Positions 8,285 to 16,315 of a stretch of DNA of 29,650 bases are shown in pieces. How positions within the stretch are numbered: the stretch's first letter is position 1; each line of letters starts with the position of its first letter. Made by a program: the position numbers and the translations under genes. This DNA comes from JBELMB01 sp042088665. Lineage in GTDB: Bacteria; Pseudomonadota; Alphaproteobacteria; Rhodobacterales; Rhodobacteraceae. Location: the NCBI GenBank assembly GCA_042088665.1, contig JBELMB010000052.1, positions 1 through 29,650 of the forward strand, in the 5' to 3' direction. The notes under the pieces are model-generated. The model was given only the letters and a program-made list of their open reading frames with translations, was not told the DNA's origin and made no database searches.

Positions 8285-8836
8285 TCAAGTCAGTCGCGAC
8301 CCCGGAGGAACCGTCTTGGAGGTGCGGATGGCCCAGGGCGGCACGGTTTCGGCCACAGGATTCAGCAGAACGCCAGCCATGATGTAGGTCAGACGGCCCA
8401 ACTCATTGGCCAGCGGCACGAAAAGTTCCGTCGTGGTGTCGTATTCCTGTGCCGGACCTTCGTAGGGCAGGTTCACCCGGTGCGGCAGGCCGGTCCGGCA
8501 GATGGCGGCATAGGCGCGCCAGATATCGGTGCCCGGCCCCTTGCCGGGTTCTTCGCTGAAGCGCATGCCGGTGAAGTCATGCGACATCTTGGATCGCAAG
8601 GCGGCACTCAGGTAAATCAGCCGGAAATCGCAGGGCCGCCCATGTGTGTCATGCAGGATTTCGGTCAGCGCCACCCGGTTGAGAGACCCGGTCAGATCCT
8701 GAAAGAGACCCGCGGACAGGCGCGGAAACCCGGCCTCGGCGCGGTTGTCCCATTCGATATACAAGTTGCGCAGCGCAGCGGGCAGCTGGGCCGGCGAAAA
8801 ATCGGGCGTGTGCATGTCATCTCTCAGTGCCGTCAT
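8285..8836 (-). CDS. PAS domain-containing protein (PAS_5-like)
   Basis: A protein of about 183 aa that is essentially a single PAS-like domain of the type common in Alphaproteobacteria as stand-alone proteins (PAS_5/DUF1457-like). Typical features are FRLIYLSAALRSKMSHDFTG, then the fragment LPHRVNLPYEG and the closing strands ELFVPLANELGRLTYIMAG. There is no kinase, cyclase or DNA-binding output domain, so it may act through a partner or bind a ligand. The start is uncertain. The frame is open to 8917, but the stretch 8837-8917 is Arg-rich, not PAS-like, and contains a perfect 16-bp palindrome, so I place the start at the ATG at 8836; the ATG at 8815 is an alternative. It is followed 30 bp later by the AEC transporter. 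Confidence 0.7.
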   Translation of the reverse strand: MTALRDDMHTPDFSPAQLPAALRNLYIEWDNRAEAGFPRLSAGLFQDLTGSLNRVALTEILHDTHGRPCDFRLIYLSAALRSKMSHDFTGMRFSEEPGKGPGTDIWRAYAAICRTGLPHRVNLPYEGPAQEYDTTTELFVPLANELGRLTYIMAGVLLNPVAETVPPWAIRTSKTVPPGSRLT

Positions 8837-8891
8837 GCGGAACCTGCGGAACCTCTGACGGAAGGTCGGTGAGTGGTGCCTTGAGAAAAGC

Positions 8892-8907
8892 TGAGATACG
8901 TATCTCA
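8892..8907. promoter_or_regulatory. perfect 16-bp palindrome, candidate operator
   Basis: TGAGATACGTATCTCA is a perfect palindrome 56-71 bp upstream of the PAS gene start chosen here. Its symmetry and position suggest the operator of a dimeric repressor. I cannot name the regulator. Confidence 0.4.
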
Positions 8908-9034
8908 AGACAAGCATTTAAATGTGACGCCGTGATACAGGTTTGATCAGGCGGTGTACAAAACGGGAAATCTTTGAGGCTTGCGGCAAAAAATTGCTGA
9001 GCGCTTTGCTGAACGGCTGATTTTTTGGGCAAAT

Positions 9035-9088
9035 CTCGTGCCGCTCCTCTGAGAGCGGCGCGAGGTTTTCCTCAGACTGCGGAGTCTG
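9035..9088 (+). other. two hairpins in the leader of the CPBP gene (possible structured RNA)
   Basis: A 12-bp stem (9035-9046 with 9053-9064, one T-G wobble, 6-nt loop) is followed by GTTTTCC. Then a perfect 6-bp stem with a GCGG loop spans 9073-9088. On the plus strand the first hairpin resembles an intrinsic terminator, yet no plus-strand gene precedes it. It could end a small RNA, attenuate the CPBP gene, or be chance. Confidence 0.35.
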
Positions 9089-9213
9089 GTGCGGCATGGG
9101 CAGTAGCCCGGTTTGCGAAACGGGGCCGTTGACAGGGGCGCGGCAGCCTTTGATCATGGCGGTATGATCTGCTTTCCGGCACATGGCGGGCGCGCCCGGC
9201 CTATGGCGCGCGT

Positions 9214-10104
9214 ATGAAATATGCGGCACACGCGGCGTTGACCGTGCCTGCGCGCGACTCGAACGAATTATGGCGGCTGGTGCTTGGGCTTTTCCTTGCC
9301 TTGGCCGTGATGTTCGGCCTGGCGCGCGGCGTGCTGTCCATGGTGCGCAGTTTTGTCGAGCCCGACGCCTATCTTGAATTCTCCCGGTCGATGGACAGCG
9401 GTGACACGCCGGGAGGGTTGCTGGCGCTTTTGGTGCTGATGGGCACCATGGGGCTGGGCACGGTTGTGGTGTCAGAGCTGATCCATGGGCGGAGTTCGGG
9501 CAGCCTGTTTGGCGCCCGGGGGCGATTCTGGCAACAGTTCTGGCAGGCATGCTTTTTCTTGCTGCTGGTACAGGTCATGATTGCGGGCCTGCCGCCCTGG
9601 CCCTTCCGGATGGGGACGGTGCCGGGTGTGCCCGCGGGCACCTGGTTGATGCTCTTGCCGGTCACGCTGGTGGCGGTGCTGATCCAGACTGCCTCGGAAG
9701 AGGTCTTCTTTCGGGGGTATTTCCAAAGCCAGTTGGCGGCCCGTTTGGCGCATCCTCTGATCTGGCTCTGTCTGCCGTCAGCGGTCTTCGCCCTCGCACA
9801 TTACGCGCCGGACACCTACGGCAGCAATGCCCTGCCGGTGGCGGTCTGGGCCTTTGCCTTTGGCGTGGCGGCGGCGGATCTGACGGCCCGTTCCGGCACG
9901 CTCGCCCCGGCGATTGCGCTGCACTTCGTGAATAACTTCATTGCGCTGGGCGTGATGTCGCTGTCCGGTGAGATGTCTGGCCTTGCCCTGTCAAAGCTGC
10001 CCTTTGGGCCCGAGGACGAAGGCGCGCTCGGGCTGCTTTTGCCAGTGGATCTGGCGATGATCGGGATCAACTGGCTGACCGTTCGAGTGGCCCTGCGGGT
10101 CTAG
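9214..10104 (+). CDS. CPBP family intramembrane metalloprotease
   Basis: A 296-aa multi-pass membrane protein of the CPBP (CAAX protease and bacteriocin-processing, Abi) family. All conserved motifs are present: SEEVFFRGYF with E162, E163 and R167; FALAHY with H196; and HFVNNFIAL with H237 and N240. These residues form the intramembrane active site in the family. Bacterial members process lipoproteins or peptides or give bacteriocin self-immunity; the substrate here is unknown. The ATG at 9214 starts MKYAAHAALTVPAR; no strong ribosome-binding site precedes it. The leader contains two hairpins. A copy of a 26-bp palindromic repeat follows its stop. accD lies downstream on the same strand, 163 bp away, so it is probably a separate transcription unit. 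Confidence 0.88.
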   Translation: MKYAAHAALTVPARDSNELWRLVLGLFLALAVMFGLARGVLSMVRSFVEPDAYLEFSRSMDSGDTPGGLLALLVLMGTMGLGTVVVSELIHGRSSGSLFGARGRFWQQFWQACFFLLLVQVMIAGLPPWPFRMGTVPGVPAGTWLMLLPVTLVAVLIQTASEEVFFRGYFQSQLAARLAHPLIWLCLPSAVFALAHYAPDTYGSNALPVAVWAFAFGVAAADLTARSGTLAPAIALHFVNNFIALGVMSLSGEMSGLALSKLPFGPEDEGALGLLLPVDLAMIGINWLTVRVALRV

Positions 10105-10116
10105 CGCTGCGTGGCG

Positions 10117-10142
10117 GCGCGCGGGGTCAACCCCGCGCTACG
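10117..10142 (+). repeat. 26-bp palindromic repeat, copy A
   Basis: The 26 bp are identical, in inverse orientation, to 27038-27063. The core has 8-bp GC arms (10119-10126 and 10131-10138) around TCAA. It lies 12 bp after the CPBP gene stop. It may serve as a terminator-like hairpin, though without a T tract, and looks like one member of a dispersed intergenic repeat. Confidence 0.7.
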
Positions 10143-10267
10143 GCAGAAGCGCGCCTTGGGGGTGGTCTTGTCGCCCGCCGGATGCAGGCTCTGAATTGCA
10201 ATTTGTTGCGGCGGGCCCTAAGTCAGGCCGAACCGCACGCCGCCGCTTGTCCATGAAAGCAGGTCAC

Positions 10268-11215
10268 ATGAACTGGATCACCAACTACGTCCGTCCGCGC
10301 ATCAACTCGATCTTTTCGCGCCGCGAAGTGCCGGAGAACCTTTGGTCGAAATGCGACAACTGCGGCACGATGCTGTTCCACCGCGAGATCAGCGACAATC
10401 TCAATGTCTGCAGCAATTGTGGCCACCACATGCACATCACGCCCCGCGACCGGTTCCTGTCGCTGTTTGATGGGGGCGTTTTCAACGAGATTGCCGTGCC
10501 GGAACCTGTGGCCGATCCGCTGCAATTCCGCGATTCGAAACGCTATCCCGACCGTATGAAAGCCGCGCAGAAGCACACGGCCGAAAAGGAAGCCATGCTG
10601 GTCGCCGCGGGTGAGATCGGGCGCACGCCCATCGTTGCTGCGGCGCAGGACTTCTCTTTCATGGGGGGGTCGATGGGCATGTACGTGGGCAATGCCATCG
10701 TGACCGCCGCCGAAGAGGCGGTGCGGCTGGGCCGGCCTCTGGTCCTGTTTGCGGCTGCCGGTGGCGCGCGCATGCAGGAGGGGATCCTCAGCCTGATGCA
10801 GATGCCGCGCAGCACTGTCGCGGTGCAGATGCTCAAGGAAGCGGGCCTGCCCTATATCGTCGTGCTGACCCACCCCACAACCGGTGGCGTGACAGCCTCG
10901 TATGCCATGCTGGGCGACATCCAGATCGCCGAGCCCAATGCGCTGATCTGTTTTGCCGGGCCGCGTGTGATCGAGCAGACCATCCGTGAAAAGCTGCCGG
11001 AGGGTTTCCAGCGGGCCGAGTACCTGCTGGAGCATGGTATGCTTGACCGGGTGATCGACCGGCGCAAGATGCGCGCCGAACTGATCGTCACCTGCCGATT
11101 GCTGATGCGCATGACACCGCCGACCTGGGGCGATCTGCCACCGCCGGGACCCGACGAGCGGTCCTTCCCCATCGACGACAACCCGGCCCTGGAAGACAGC
11201 GCCTCGGGCGCCTGA
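10268..11215 (+). CDS. accD: acetyl-CoA carboxylase carboxyltransferase subunit beta
   Basis: AccD, with AccA, transfers the carboxyl group from biotin to acetyl-CoA, giving malonyl-CoA for fatty-acid synthesis. The 315-aa protein starts MNWITNYVRP. Its N-terminal zinc ribbon is complete: C29 and C32 (CDNC), C48 and C51 (CSNC). The crotonase-fold body follows, with FMGGSMGMYVGNAIVTAAE, FAAAGGARMQEG and THPTTGGVTASYAMLGD. The start at 10268 was chosen by family length; the frame is open upstream to 10196 with no family resemblance. folC begins 27 bp after its stop, the accD-folC order known from many Proteobacteria. Confidence 0.97.
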   Translation: MNWITNYVRPRINSIFSRREVPENLWSKCDNCGTMLFHREISDNLNVCSNCGHHMHITPRDRFLSLFDGGVFNEIAVPEPVADPLQFRDSKRYPDRMKAAQKHTAEKEAMLVAAGEIGRTPIVAAAQDFSFMGGSMGMYVGNAIVTAAEEAVRLGRPLVLFAAAGGARMQEGILSLMQMPRSTVAVQMLKEAGLPYIVVLTHPTTGGVTASYAMLGDIQIAEPNALICFAGPRVIEQTIREKLPEGFQRAEYLLEHGMLDRVIDRRKMRAELIVTCRLLMRMTPPTWGDLPPPGPDERSFPIDDNPALEDSASGA

Positions 11216-11242
11216 CGTCTTTCGGTTTGAAGGATACCAGCC

Positions 11243-12526
11243 ATGGCAGAGGCAAACGGGGCCGTGGGCTCTGACGTTGTTCTTGAGCGGTTGATGGCGC
11301 TGCACCCAAAGGTGATCGACCTCGTCCTGGATCGGGTCTGGAGCCTGTTGGAGGCGCTGGACCATCCCGAACGGCGTTTGCCGCCGGTGATTCACCTCGC
11401 GGGGACAAACGGCAAGGGATCTACCCAGGCGATGATGCGCGCCGGATTGGAGGCGGCGGGCTACAGCTGCCACGCCTATACCTCGCCGCATCTGGCGCGG
11501 TTTCACGAACGCATTCGCCTCGCCGGGGACCTGATCCCCGAAGCGGATCTGGCCGCGCTGCTGGAGGTCTGCGAAGCGGCGAATGGCGGCGCGCCGATCA
11601 CCTATTTCGAGATCACGACCTGTGCCGCGCTTTTGGCGATGGCACAGACGCCTGCGGATTTCACTTTGCTTGAAACCGGGCTGGGTGGGCGGCTGGATGC
11701 AACGAATGTGGTGGCGGCGCCGCGGCTGACGATCATCACTCCGATCTCCATGGATCACGAGGCCTTCCTCGGGGACACATTGGACAAGATCGCGGCAGAG
11801 AAGGCCGGGATCCTGAAACGCGGCGTGCCCTGCGTCGTTGGCCCGCAACCCGAAGAGGTTCTGGACGTGATCGAAGCGCGCGCCATGGCCGTCGGGGCGC
11901 CGCTGTTGGTGCATGGGCAGCATTGGCATGTCTGGGAGGAGCATGGGCGCCTCGCCTTTCAGGACGAAAACGGGCTTCTGGATGTGCCGCTGCCCGCCTT
12001 GCCCGGTGCGCATCAGGTTCAGAATGCGGGGGCTGCGCTCATGGGGCTTCGGTATCTTGGGATGCCAGAGGTGGCGTTTGACGGGGCCGTCACGCAGGCG
12101 GTCTGGCCCGCGCGGATGCAACGCCTGACCCATGGACCGCTGGTGAAAGCTGCGGGGGAGGCTCCGCTCTGGCTTGACGGTGGGCACAACCCGGCGGCAG
12201 GTGCGGCCATGGCAGACATGTTGTCCCGCGCGCCGCACCCCACGCACCTGATTTGCGGGATGTTGAACACCAAGGATGCACGTGGCTACCTCGCCCCTAC
12301 TGCGGCACAGGTCCGTAGCCTGACCGCGGTCAGCATCCCCGGTGAGGCCAACTCTCTCCCGGCGGAGGTATTGGCGGCACAAGCCCGGGATGCTGGGCAC
12401 ATTGCGCATGTGGCGCCGGATGTTGCCACGGCTCTGGCGCGTATCGTTGCGGAGGATCCCGGGGCGCGCGTGGTGATTTGCGGGTCGCTCTACCTCGCCG
12501 GGCGCGTGTTGCGCGAAAACGGCTGA
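11243..12526 (+). CDS. folC: bifunctional folylpolyglutamate synthase/dihydrofolate synthase
   Basis: FolC adds L-glutamate to dihydropteroate, and further glutamates to folates, using ATP in the cytoplasm. The 427-aa length is normal. The Mur-ligase-type P-loop HLAGTNGKGST sits at about residues 51-61. YTSPHLARFHERIR, LLETGLGGRLDATN, ISMDHEAFLGDTLDKIAAEKAGI and WLDGGHNPAA are family signatures for folate, ATP and glutamate binding. It lies 27 bp downstream of accD and is probably co-transcribed. A gap of about 226 bp with a new promoter follows. No oddities seen. Confidence 0.96.
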   Translation: MAEANGAVGSDVVLERLMALHPKVIDLVLDRVWSLLEALDHPERRLPPVIHLAGTNGKGSTQAMMRAGLEAAGYSCHAYTSPHLARFHERIRLAGDLIPEADLAALLEVCEAANGGAPITYFEITTCAALLAMAQTPADFTLLETGLGGRLDATNVVAAPRLTIITPISMDHEAFLGDTLDKIAAEKAGILKRGVPCVVGPQPEEVLDVIEARAMAVGAPLLVHGQHWHVWEEHGRLAFQDENGLLDVPLPALPGAHQVQNAGAALMGLRYLGMPEVAFDGAVTQAVWPARMQRLTHGPLVKAAGEAPLWLDGGHNPAAGAAMADMLSRAPHPTHLICGMLNTKDARGYLAPTAAQVRSLTAVSIPGEANSLPAEVLAAQARDAGHIAHVAPDVATALARIVAEDPGARVVICGSLYLAGRVLRENG

Positions 12527-12670
12527 CGGGACCGACATCGCGCGTCATCCGGGTGCAGAACCCGGCCAAAAAACAGGGCAAAGGGCGGCCTGTCCCGGCG
12601 CCTGACGGGCAGAGCGTCAAACAATTGGGCTGCAAAGACCCTTTGCAAGGGCCTTGTGCCTCTCAGCTTA

Positions 12671-12700
12671 TTGACTGATTCGCTGCTGTTGCACTATATC
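12671..12700 (+). promoter_or_regulatory. sigma70-like promoter of the rhodanese-like gene
   Basis: TTGACT (12671-12676) and TATATC (12695-12700) are 18 bp apart, 52 bp upstream of the start codon at 12753. A perfect inverted repeat begins at the last base of the -10 element. Confidence 0.5.
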
Positions 12701-12716
12701 TTGTCCCAATGACAAG
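12700..12716. promoter_or_regulatory. inverted repeat over the transcription start, candidate operator
   Basis: CTTGTC (12700-12705) and GACAAG (12711-12716) are perfect complements separated by five bases. They abut the predicted -10 box, where a repressor would block transcription. The regulator is unknown. Confidence 0.35.
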
Positions 12717-12752
12717 AGGTGTGGGCCGCAAACGGCCCCAGAGGACGAGCAG

Positions 12753-13328
12753 ATGTTCAAAGGTCTTTGCATGACCGTTTGTGCCGCCATTTCCGTGGCG
12801 CTGCCGGCCCATGCGCAATCGAGCCGCATAACCGAAGACATGGCCGGATTCCAGTTCAGCCTGAACGGGCAAACGGTGATGGTCGACAGGTCGGGCGCTG
12901 CATGCCCGCCGAACTGCGTGCAACCGATGCTGGCGGCGCCCGGGGTCGGCACGATCGGCGAGCTGGAGCTGTTCGATTTCCTCGATCTCTTTGTGTCGTC
13001 GGGGCAGGGACTCTTGATCGACGCGCGGCTGCCGGAGCGGTTCTCATCGGGCACGCTGCCCGGTGCGGTCAACGTCCCGACCGAGACCCTTGGGCCGGAC
13101 AATCCATACCGGGACGATCTGCTGAACGCGCTGGGCGTGCGCGGCGGCGATTTCTCGAACGCCTATGATCTGGTGATCTTTGGTGCCGGGCCGGACGATT
13201 CACTGGCGGCAGAGGCCGTGCGTTTCCTTGTCGACAGCGGGTACCCGGTGACCAAGCTGAAGTACTACCGCGGCGGGCTGATGACCTGGCGCGCGCTGGG
13301 GCTGACGCTGATGAGCGGGGCAAAGTGA
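12753..13328 (+). CDS. exported rhodanese-like domain protein lacking catalytic Cys
   Basis: A 191-aa protein with a likely Sec signal peptide (residues 1-21, cleavage after LPAHA), hence periplasmic. Residues 65-188 resemble a rhodanese fold: LLIDARLPERFSSGTLPGAVNVP is the conserved front half, and VIFGAGPDDSLAAEAVRFLVDSGY followed by YYRGGLMTWRALG the back half. The catalytic cysteine loop (normally CxxGxxR) reads GAGPDDS, so sulfurtransferase activity is unlikely and a binding role is more plausible. A separate C51-PPN-C55 motif lies just after the signal region and could form a redox pair or bind metal. The ribosome-binding site AGAGGA precedes the ATG. It is followed 66 bp later by the first LysM protein gene and may be co-transcribed with it. 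Confidence 0.8.
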   Translation: MFKGLCMTVCAAISVALPAHAQSSRITEDMAGFQFSLNGQTVMVDRSGAACPPNCVQPMLAAPGVGTIGELELFDFLDLFVSSGQGLLIDARLPERFSSGTLPGAVNVPTETLGPDNPYRDDLLNALGVRGGDFSNAYDLVIFGAGPDDSLAAEAVRFLVDSGYPVTKLKYYRGGLMTWRALGLTLMSGAK

Positions 13329-13394
13329 CGGCATGGTGATGCGTGTGAGTTTTGGCGCGCCAGACCAGTGGGTTTGCAGCGTGGGAGTACAGCG

Positions 13395-14006
13395 ATGATC
13401 CGGATGGTTCTCTTCGCTTTGGGGTTCTTGGCGATCACTGTCGCGCTTGTGGTGTTGCAGCCCGGCGCGGATCGCGGTGGTCCCGAAGGACCGCTGCCAG
13501 AGCCCGTGACCCGCGCAGAACCGAGATTGCCCAGCGGGCTGGCGCAACCGGAGGGTTCCTCCGGGGCGCTGTTCTCTGACGTGCCTTTTGCCCGGCAGCC
13601 GGAACCCGAGCCGGAGCCTTTTGCACATACGGCGCTTGGCCTGCCTCCGACGCCCCTCGCGAAGGGTGGGGATATGGACGATCAGGAAATGCGGCGCATG
13701 ACATGGGACACGCTGTCCAGCCTGAATCAGGCCACGGGACGCGAAAGCGCGCCGGGCCAGCCGGGCAGCCTGCTGCACACCATCGTGCGCCGGTCGCTGG
13801 ACGGTGTGCCCGCGGGTGTCGCGCCTGTGGTGAACAACAGCACGGGCACCTACGTTGTGCAGTCGGGTGACAGCCTCGTCAGCATTGCCGAACGGGTCTA
13901 CGGCGACGTGAACATGACGGGCCCCTTGTTTGCTGCAAACCAGGATCTCTTGTCACGTCCGGACGATCTGCGCCCCGGTCAGACGCTGATTCTGCCCGTT
14001 CGATAA
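13395..14006 (+). CDS. membrane-anchored LysM domain protein (copy 1)
   Basis: A 203-aa protein with an N-terminal membrane anchor (about residues 3-21, FALGFLAITVALVVLQPG), a Pro/Glu-rich linker (25-95), a helical stretch (95-140) and one C-terminal LysM domain (about 152-203: TYVVQSGDSLVSIAERVYGD through PGQTLILPVR). LysM binds peptidoglycan, so it probably links inner membrane and cell wall from the periplasmic side. The ATG at 13395 was chosen because GGGAG precedes it at 13383-13387; the frame is open to a GTG at 13368. The next gene has the same architecture and a similar N-terminus (MIR...), so they look like diverged tandem duplicates. The function is not known. Confidence 0.8.
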   Translation: MIRMVLFALGFLAITVALVVLQPGADRGGPEGPLPEPVTRAEPRLPSGLAQPEGSSGALFSDVPFARQPEPEPEPFAHTALGLPPTPLAKGGDMDDQEMRRMTWDTLSSLNQATGRESAPGQPGSLLHTIVRRSLDGVPAGVAPVVNNSTGTYVVQSGDSLVSIAERVYGDVNMTGPLFAANQDLLSRPDDLRPGQTLILPVR

Positions 14007-14066
14007 GCGCTATCGCTGGCCGATTCGTTTTTATGCCCCACCACAGGTGGACATCGTCTCAATATG

Positions 14067-14096
14067 TTGACGCGATCAGGGTGATTCGCCTATAGT
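14067..14096 (+). promoter_or_regulatory. sigma70-like promoter of the second LysM gene
   Basis: TTGACG (14067-14072) and TATAGT (14091-14096) are 18 bp apart in the 206-bp gap between the two LysM genes. This would give the second gene its own start and a leader of about 110 nt. Confidence 0.5.
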
Positions 14097-14212
14097 CGCA
14101 TTAATCACGCGGACTGCCAAAGATGCGCGTGGTTATTGGGGGATACAGACATGGTTTCGCGTTGTGATTGCGCAGGCTTTGCCGATTGCGCAGGTGTTTT
14201 CAGAGGTTTGGC

Positions 14213-15121
14213 ATGATCCGACCTCTTGTCCTGACCGTTGGGTTCGTCGCCAGCACGCTTGTCCTGATCTGGGCGCTTGGCACGCCGCTGAACGAGACGC
14301 CGGGTGATCAGGTCAGCCGTACCTCTCCTGATCCACTTGGCCTGCAACCCGCGATGACGGCAGTCGCACCGCCGCAAGCCATTCTGATGCCGGAACCGAA
14401 GCCCGCAGCAGTTGCGCCAACGCCCGCCATCCGACCGGCAGCGCGGCCCGTGGCAGCCCCGCAACTGGCAGAGCCGGTGTTGCCGCCAGTGCGGCCCGTG
14501 GCGCGCCCCGCAACCATCCAGCCAGTGCCGCTGCCCGCTCCGACACGGGTCCCGGCCCCAGCCCAATCCAACCGGATCCGGGCCTTGGCGAGCGAGCCAG
14601 AGACCCTGCGGCCAGCCCCAACCGCGCCCGCAGCGCGCGTCGTCAGCGCGCCGGAGGCCCCGGCGCCAGCCCCGACAGCGCCCGAAGTGGCCGCGCCCAA
14701 TCCCTTTTCGCGGCTCGGCATTCCCAGTGATCCACAGGACAAGGTGAACAGTGCCGTCCTGACCATGGGCCTTGGCGTGGTGAACGAGCTGAAAAAGCCG
14801 AAATCGCAACCCGGCGCGCAGGCATCCACGCAATCCGCAGCGCCTTTGCTGCGCGTGCCCGCGACCTTGGTTCCGCAGGTTCAGCCCAGGCCGGCTCCCC
14901 AGATCCTGGCCGCGCGACCAGCGACGCCAGCGCCCACTCCCACGCCCCGGGCCCCGGAGCGGACCTATACGGTGCAGCCGGGCGACAGCCTGCCCGGCAT
15001 CGCCTTTCGTTACTTTGGATCGACGGTGGCTTACCTGCAGATCCTGGCCGCAAATGGAGACGTGTTAAGCGACCCGGCCCAATTGACCGCAGGCATGGTC
15101 CTGCGGATCCCCGATATGTAA
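14213..15121 (+). CDS. membrane-anchored LysM domain protein (copy 2), Pro/Ala-rich
   Basis: A 302-aa protein with an N-terminal membrane anchor (residues 4-22), a very long Pro/Ala/Val-rich linker (about 45-165 and 215-248) interrupted by a short conserved-looking block (163-196, NPFSRLGIPSDPQDKVNSAV), and a C-terminal LysM domain (251-301: TYTVQPGDSLPGIAFRYFGS through MVLRIPDM). The architecture matches the preceding gene but the linker is far longer, so it could span the periplasm to reach peptidoglycan. The ATG at 14213 has AGAGG at 14202-14206. A strong terminator follows the stop by about 37 bp. Repetitive Pro/Ala codons make the linker prone to length change. Confidence 0.8.
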   Translation: MIRPLVLTVGFVASTLVLIWALGTPLNETPGDQVSRTSPDPLGLQPAMTAVAPPQAILMPEPKPAAVAPTPAIRPAARPVAAPQLAEPVLPPVRPVARPATIQPVPLPAPTRVPAPAQSNRIRALASEPETLRPAPTAPAARVVSAPEAPAPAPTAPEVAAPNPFSRLGIPSDPQDKVNSAVLTMGLGVVNELKKPKSQPGAQASTQSAAPLLRVPATLVPQVQPRPAPQILAARPATPAPTPTPRAPERTYTVQPGDSLPGIAFRYFGSTVAYLQILAANGDVLSDPAQLTAGMVLRIPDM

Positions 15122-15158
15122 ATTCTGGCAGAGAACCTGAATACGAGCAGATCTTAAG

Positions 15159-15186
15159 CAGGGCCTTCGCGGGCCCTGTTTTTTTT
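15159..15186 (+). terminator. intrinsic terminator after the LysM genes
   Basis: A 7-bp perfect GC stem (15159-15165 with 15172-15178, extendable by weaker pairs) and a 6-nt loop are followed by eight T residues (15179-15186). This is the clearest terminator in the window. Confidence 0.9.
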
Positions 15187-15256
15187 GTTGTCGGGGTGTT
15201 TGGCAGGTATTCAGAACACTTGGTCCGGACCCTCCGAACGGACGCGTCTGATCGGG

Positions 15257-16315
15257 TCAGTCCTGTGCCCAATCCGCGGCCTGCATCTCTCTCAGGCGCG
15301 AGGCGGTGCGCTCGAACTCGAAACTTCCGGACCCTTCGACATAGAGCATCTCGGGCACTGCCGCCGCCGAAGCGATCAGGCGCACGCGTGCCTCGTAGAG
15401 CGAGTCGATCAAGGTCACGAACCGCTTTGCCTCGTTGAAATTGTTGCGCGACAGCTGTGGAATATCCTCAAGGATCAGCACGCGCAGCGCATCGGACAGG
15501 GCGAGGTAGTCTGCGGGCCCAAGCGGGCGACCACACAGATCAAAGAACTGCGCCCGCGCCATCGCATTGCGGTAGCGTGGCAATTCCACCTGTCGTCCCT
15601 TCACATGCAAGGTCAGGGTTTCCTCGACACCATGGGTCAGCTCTTTCCACAGCGCGTCGATCTGTGCGCGGGCGGTGCCATCCGCGGGGGAGAAATAGAC
15701 CTGCGACCCGGCCAGCCGGTCCTGACGGTGGTCGCGCTCCGACGCCAGTTCGCGGACCTCCATCCGGTCTTTGAGCAGGGCGATAAAGGGCAGGAACAGC
15801 GCGCGGTTCAGCCCGTCCTTGTAAAGATCATCGGGGATGCGGTTCGACGTGGTTACAACCACCGTGCCCGCATCGAACAATTGCTCGAAAAGGCGTCCGA
15901 CGATCATCGCATCGGTGATATCGGTGATCTGCATCTCGTCGAAGGCCAGCACCCGGGTGGAGTCCGATATGGAGCGGGCGATCGGTTTGATCGGGTCCTC
16001 CACGCCATCCCCGCGCAGCCGATGCATCTCTGCGTGGATTTCCTGCATGAAGGCGTGAAAGTGCACGCGGCGCGACGGCACTTCCAGCGTTTCCACAAAG
16101 AGATCCATCAGCATGGATTTGCCACGCCCGACACCCCCCCAGAAATACAGGCTCTTGGGGGGGTCCGGGGCGCGCCGGAACAGCCCGCGCTTGACCGGCT
16201 CGGCCAAGGCAGCGCGGATGCGTTCGAGCGACGGCAGCGCACTGCGTTGCGCGTCATCCGCCTGCAACTGGCCAGCGGCGACACGGTTTTCATAGAGATC
16301 AGCAACGGAGGTCAT
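15257..16315 (-). CDS. zapE: cell division protein ZapE (AFG1-like ATPase)
   Basis: A 352-aa AFG1/LACE1-type AAA+ ATPase. The Walker A GGVGRGKS is at residues 60-67 and Walker B VLAFDE at 122-127, followed by MQITDITDAMIVGRLF. TTSNRIPDDLYKDGLNR is the sensor region typical of the family. In E. coli ZapE associates with the Z-ring and is needed for division under stress; related mitochondrial proteins act in protein quality control. The ATG at 16315 is preceded by a GAGGGG-type sequence. In Proteobacteria zapE often lies next to TCA-cycle or housekeeping genes; here it stands alone and converges with the LysM gene set across the terminator. Confidence 0.95.
   Translation of the reverse strand: MTSVADLYENRVAAGQLQADDAQRSALPSLERIRAALAEPVKRGLFRRAPDPPKSLYFWGGVGRGKSMLMDLFVETLEVPSRRVHFHAFMQEIHAEMHRLRGDGVEDPIKPIARSISDSTRVLAFDEMQITDITDAMIVGRLFEQLFDAGTVVVTTSNRIPDDLYKDGLNRALFLPFIALLKDRMEVRELASERDHRQDRLAGSQVYFSPADGTARAQIDALWKELTHGVEETLTLHVKGRQVELPRYRNAMARAQFFDLCGRPLGPADYLALSDALRVLILEDIPQLSRNNFNEAKRFVTLIDSLYEARVRLIASAAAVPEMLYVEGSGSFEFERTASRLREMQAADWAQD

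Noticed and set aside
10194..10203. 10-bp palindrome AATTGCAATT upstream of accD as operator
   Set aside because: Too short and simple to support without comparison.
10223..12538. Very long open frame on the minus strand (771 codons) opposite accD-folC
   Set aside because: It is the antisense of two certain genes; its His/Arg/Gly-rich translation has no family features and arises from GC-rich third positions.
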